A stretch of 64,000 nt of DNA, from contig NZ_CP039903.1 of the NCBI RefSeq assembly GCF_005221385.1, forward strand, positions 1,178,001-1,242,000. Reading direction: 5' to 3'. The stretch comes from Agrobacterium tumefaciens (GTDB lineage Bacteria; Pseudomonadota; Alphaproteobacteria; Rhizobiales; Rhizobiaceae). How positions within the stretch are numbered: the first letter of the stretch is position 1; each line of letters begins with the position of its first letter. The position numbers and the translations under genes are program-made. Below, one piece after another: positions 63,650 through 64,000 of the stretch. The notes beneath the pieces were generated by a model that was not told the origin of the DNA, did not search any database, and saw nothing but the letters and a program-made list of their open reading frames with translations.

Positions 63650-64000
63650 GCTGTCGTTCCTTCAAATGGCAGAGAAAGCGGCTCCTGCGCCGGCTGGGAG
63701 GCGGCGGCGGGCTGATCGGGGTAAATGGGTGCATCGGCCTCGGCGAAGGCGCGCTGGCGCAGCTGGCGGCACACAGCGTGCGTCACTTCCTTGCCGGAGA
63801 GGTTCCAAGCCAGGTCGCGGATCATCACGGCCCGTGTTGATCGCTGAGAGCAGGAGATGAGGTGACGTCGGCACTCAGCTTGCAGCTCGGCGGCCCACAG
63901 CATCTCGAGCATCGACGTGGCGCGGGGTATGCGCTGGTGCAGCTCGTGACGATCAAAGAACCAACGATCACCGTCGCACTGTGGGAGACCTGATGGATGC
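63646..64000 (-). CDS. Partial phage protein, function unknown (5' end beyond window)
   Basis: The frame is open from the right edge to a stop at 63646, 117 codons visible. It reads SGLPQCDGDRWFFDRHELHQ, then ELQAECRRHLISCSQRSTRA and WNLSGKEVTHAVCRQLRQRA, ending in a Pro/Ala-rich tail. It contains several Cys and His but no motif I recognise. It overlaps the HNH start by ATGA. A replication or recombination neighbour is likely. Confidence 0.55.
   Translation of the reverse strand, partial: HPSGLPQCDGDRWFFDRHELHQRIPRATSMLEMLWAAELQAECRRHLISCSQRSTRAVMIRDLAWNLSGKEVTHAVCRQLRQRAFAEADAPIYPDQPAAASQPAQEPLSLPFEGTTA

Larger units (their letters stand above)
22621..64000. mobile_element. Podovirus-like prophage (left end near 22.6-22.8 kb, right end beyond window)
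   Basis: From the AlpA-type gene at 22829 onward all genes are phage genes: lysis, capsid, adaptor/fibre/nozzle, polyvalent ejection-type protein, tailspike, scaffold, portal and terminase. The P22 gp1-like portal, the N4-gp56-type capsid and the absence of tape-measure and tail-sheath genes indicate a short-tailed phage. No frameshifted or truncated gene was seen, so it may be functional. The exact left end was not determined. No integrase or cI-like repressor is in view. Confidence 0.9.

Noticed and set aside
22600..64000. CRISPR array or defence island within the prophage
   Set aside because: No spacer-repeat pattern, Cas-like or toxin-antitoxin pair seen; the methyltransferase and helicase domains belong to the giant virion-type protein.

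Overview
The window looks like the circular chromosome of a Rhizobiaceae bacterium, most likely an Agrobacterium-type strain. The housekeeping block rlpA, dac, tmk, holB, metG, tatD and an MBL hydrolase is in the order seen in Rhizobiales, base composition is high-GC, and two rhizobial-type intergenic hairpin repeats are present. No tRNA, rRNA, insertion sequence or CRISPR array was found by eye.

Region 1 (1-12.3 kb, all minus strand) is a specialised-metabolism and export locus. It holds a type I polyketide/PUFA-type synthase (KS-AT, running off the left edge), a TetR regulator with a palindromic operator, an omega-amidase-like nitrilase, a 4'-phosphopantetheinyl transferase, an RND permease, its periplasmic adaptor and an MFS exporter. 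MFS, adaptor, RND and PPTase overlap by ATGA, so they look like one mRNA. The PPTase would activate the synthase carrier domains and the pumps could export the product or protect against it; the product is unknown.

Region 2 (12.6-22.6 kb) is core chromosome: a ClC-type chloride channel, an MBL hydrolase, TatD, MetRS, DNA polymerase III delta', thymidylate kinase, an S11 D-Ala-D-Ala carboxypeptidase paralogue with degenerate catalytic motifs, RlpA and a small secreted protein. A strong terminator ends this block.

Region 3 (about 22.6 kb to the right edge) is a large, apparently intact podovirus-like prophage. From left to right it has: an AlpA-type excisionase/regulator next to helically phased repeats; a minus-strand lysis cassette (two holins, GH108 endolysin); a plus-strand virion operon (N4-gp56-type capsid, adaptor-like, fibre, nozzle-like, GNAT and S74-chaperone proteins, with an HNH gene embedded); a single 14.4-kb minus-strand gene for a 4788-residue polyvalent protein; a glycosyltransferase; and a minus-strand operon running leftward from terminase through portal, scaffold, a CsrA-like protein and tail structural genes to a beta-helix tailspike. 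The integrase, repressor and replication genes are not visible and probably lie beyond base 64000.

The most notable signal is a 12-bp sequence, GCGCATGAGTGC, found exactly five times in the prophage. Every copy is intergenic, in the sense orientation, and 22-29 nt before the start codon of the first gene of a transcription unit: endolysin, capsid, S74 virion protein, giant protein and a tail gene. It has A/T-rich -10-like sequence 11-14 nt upstream. This looks like a phage-wide late control element tying together transcription units scattered on both strands.
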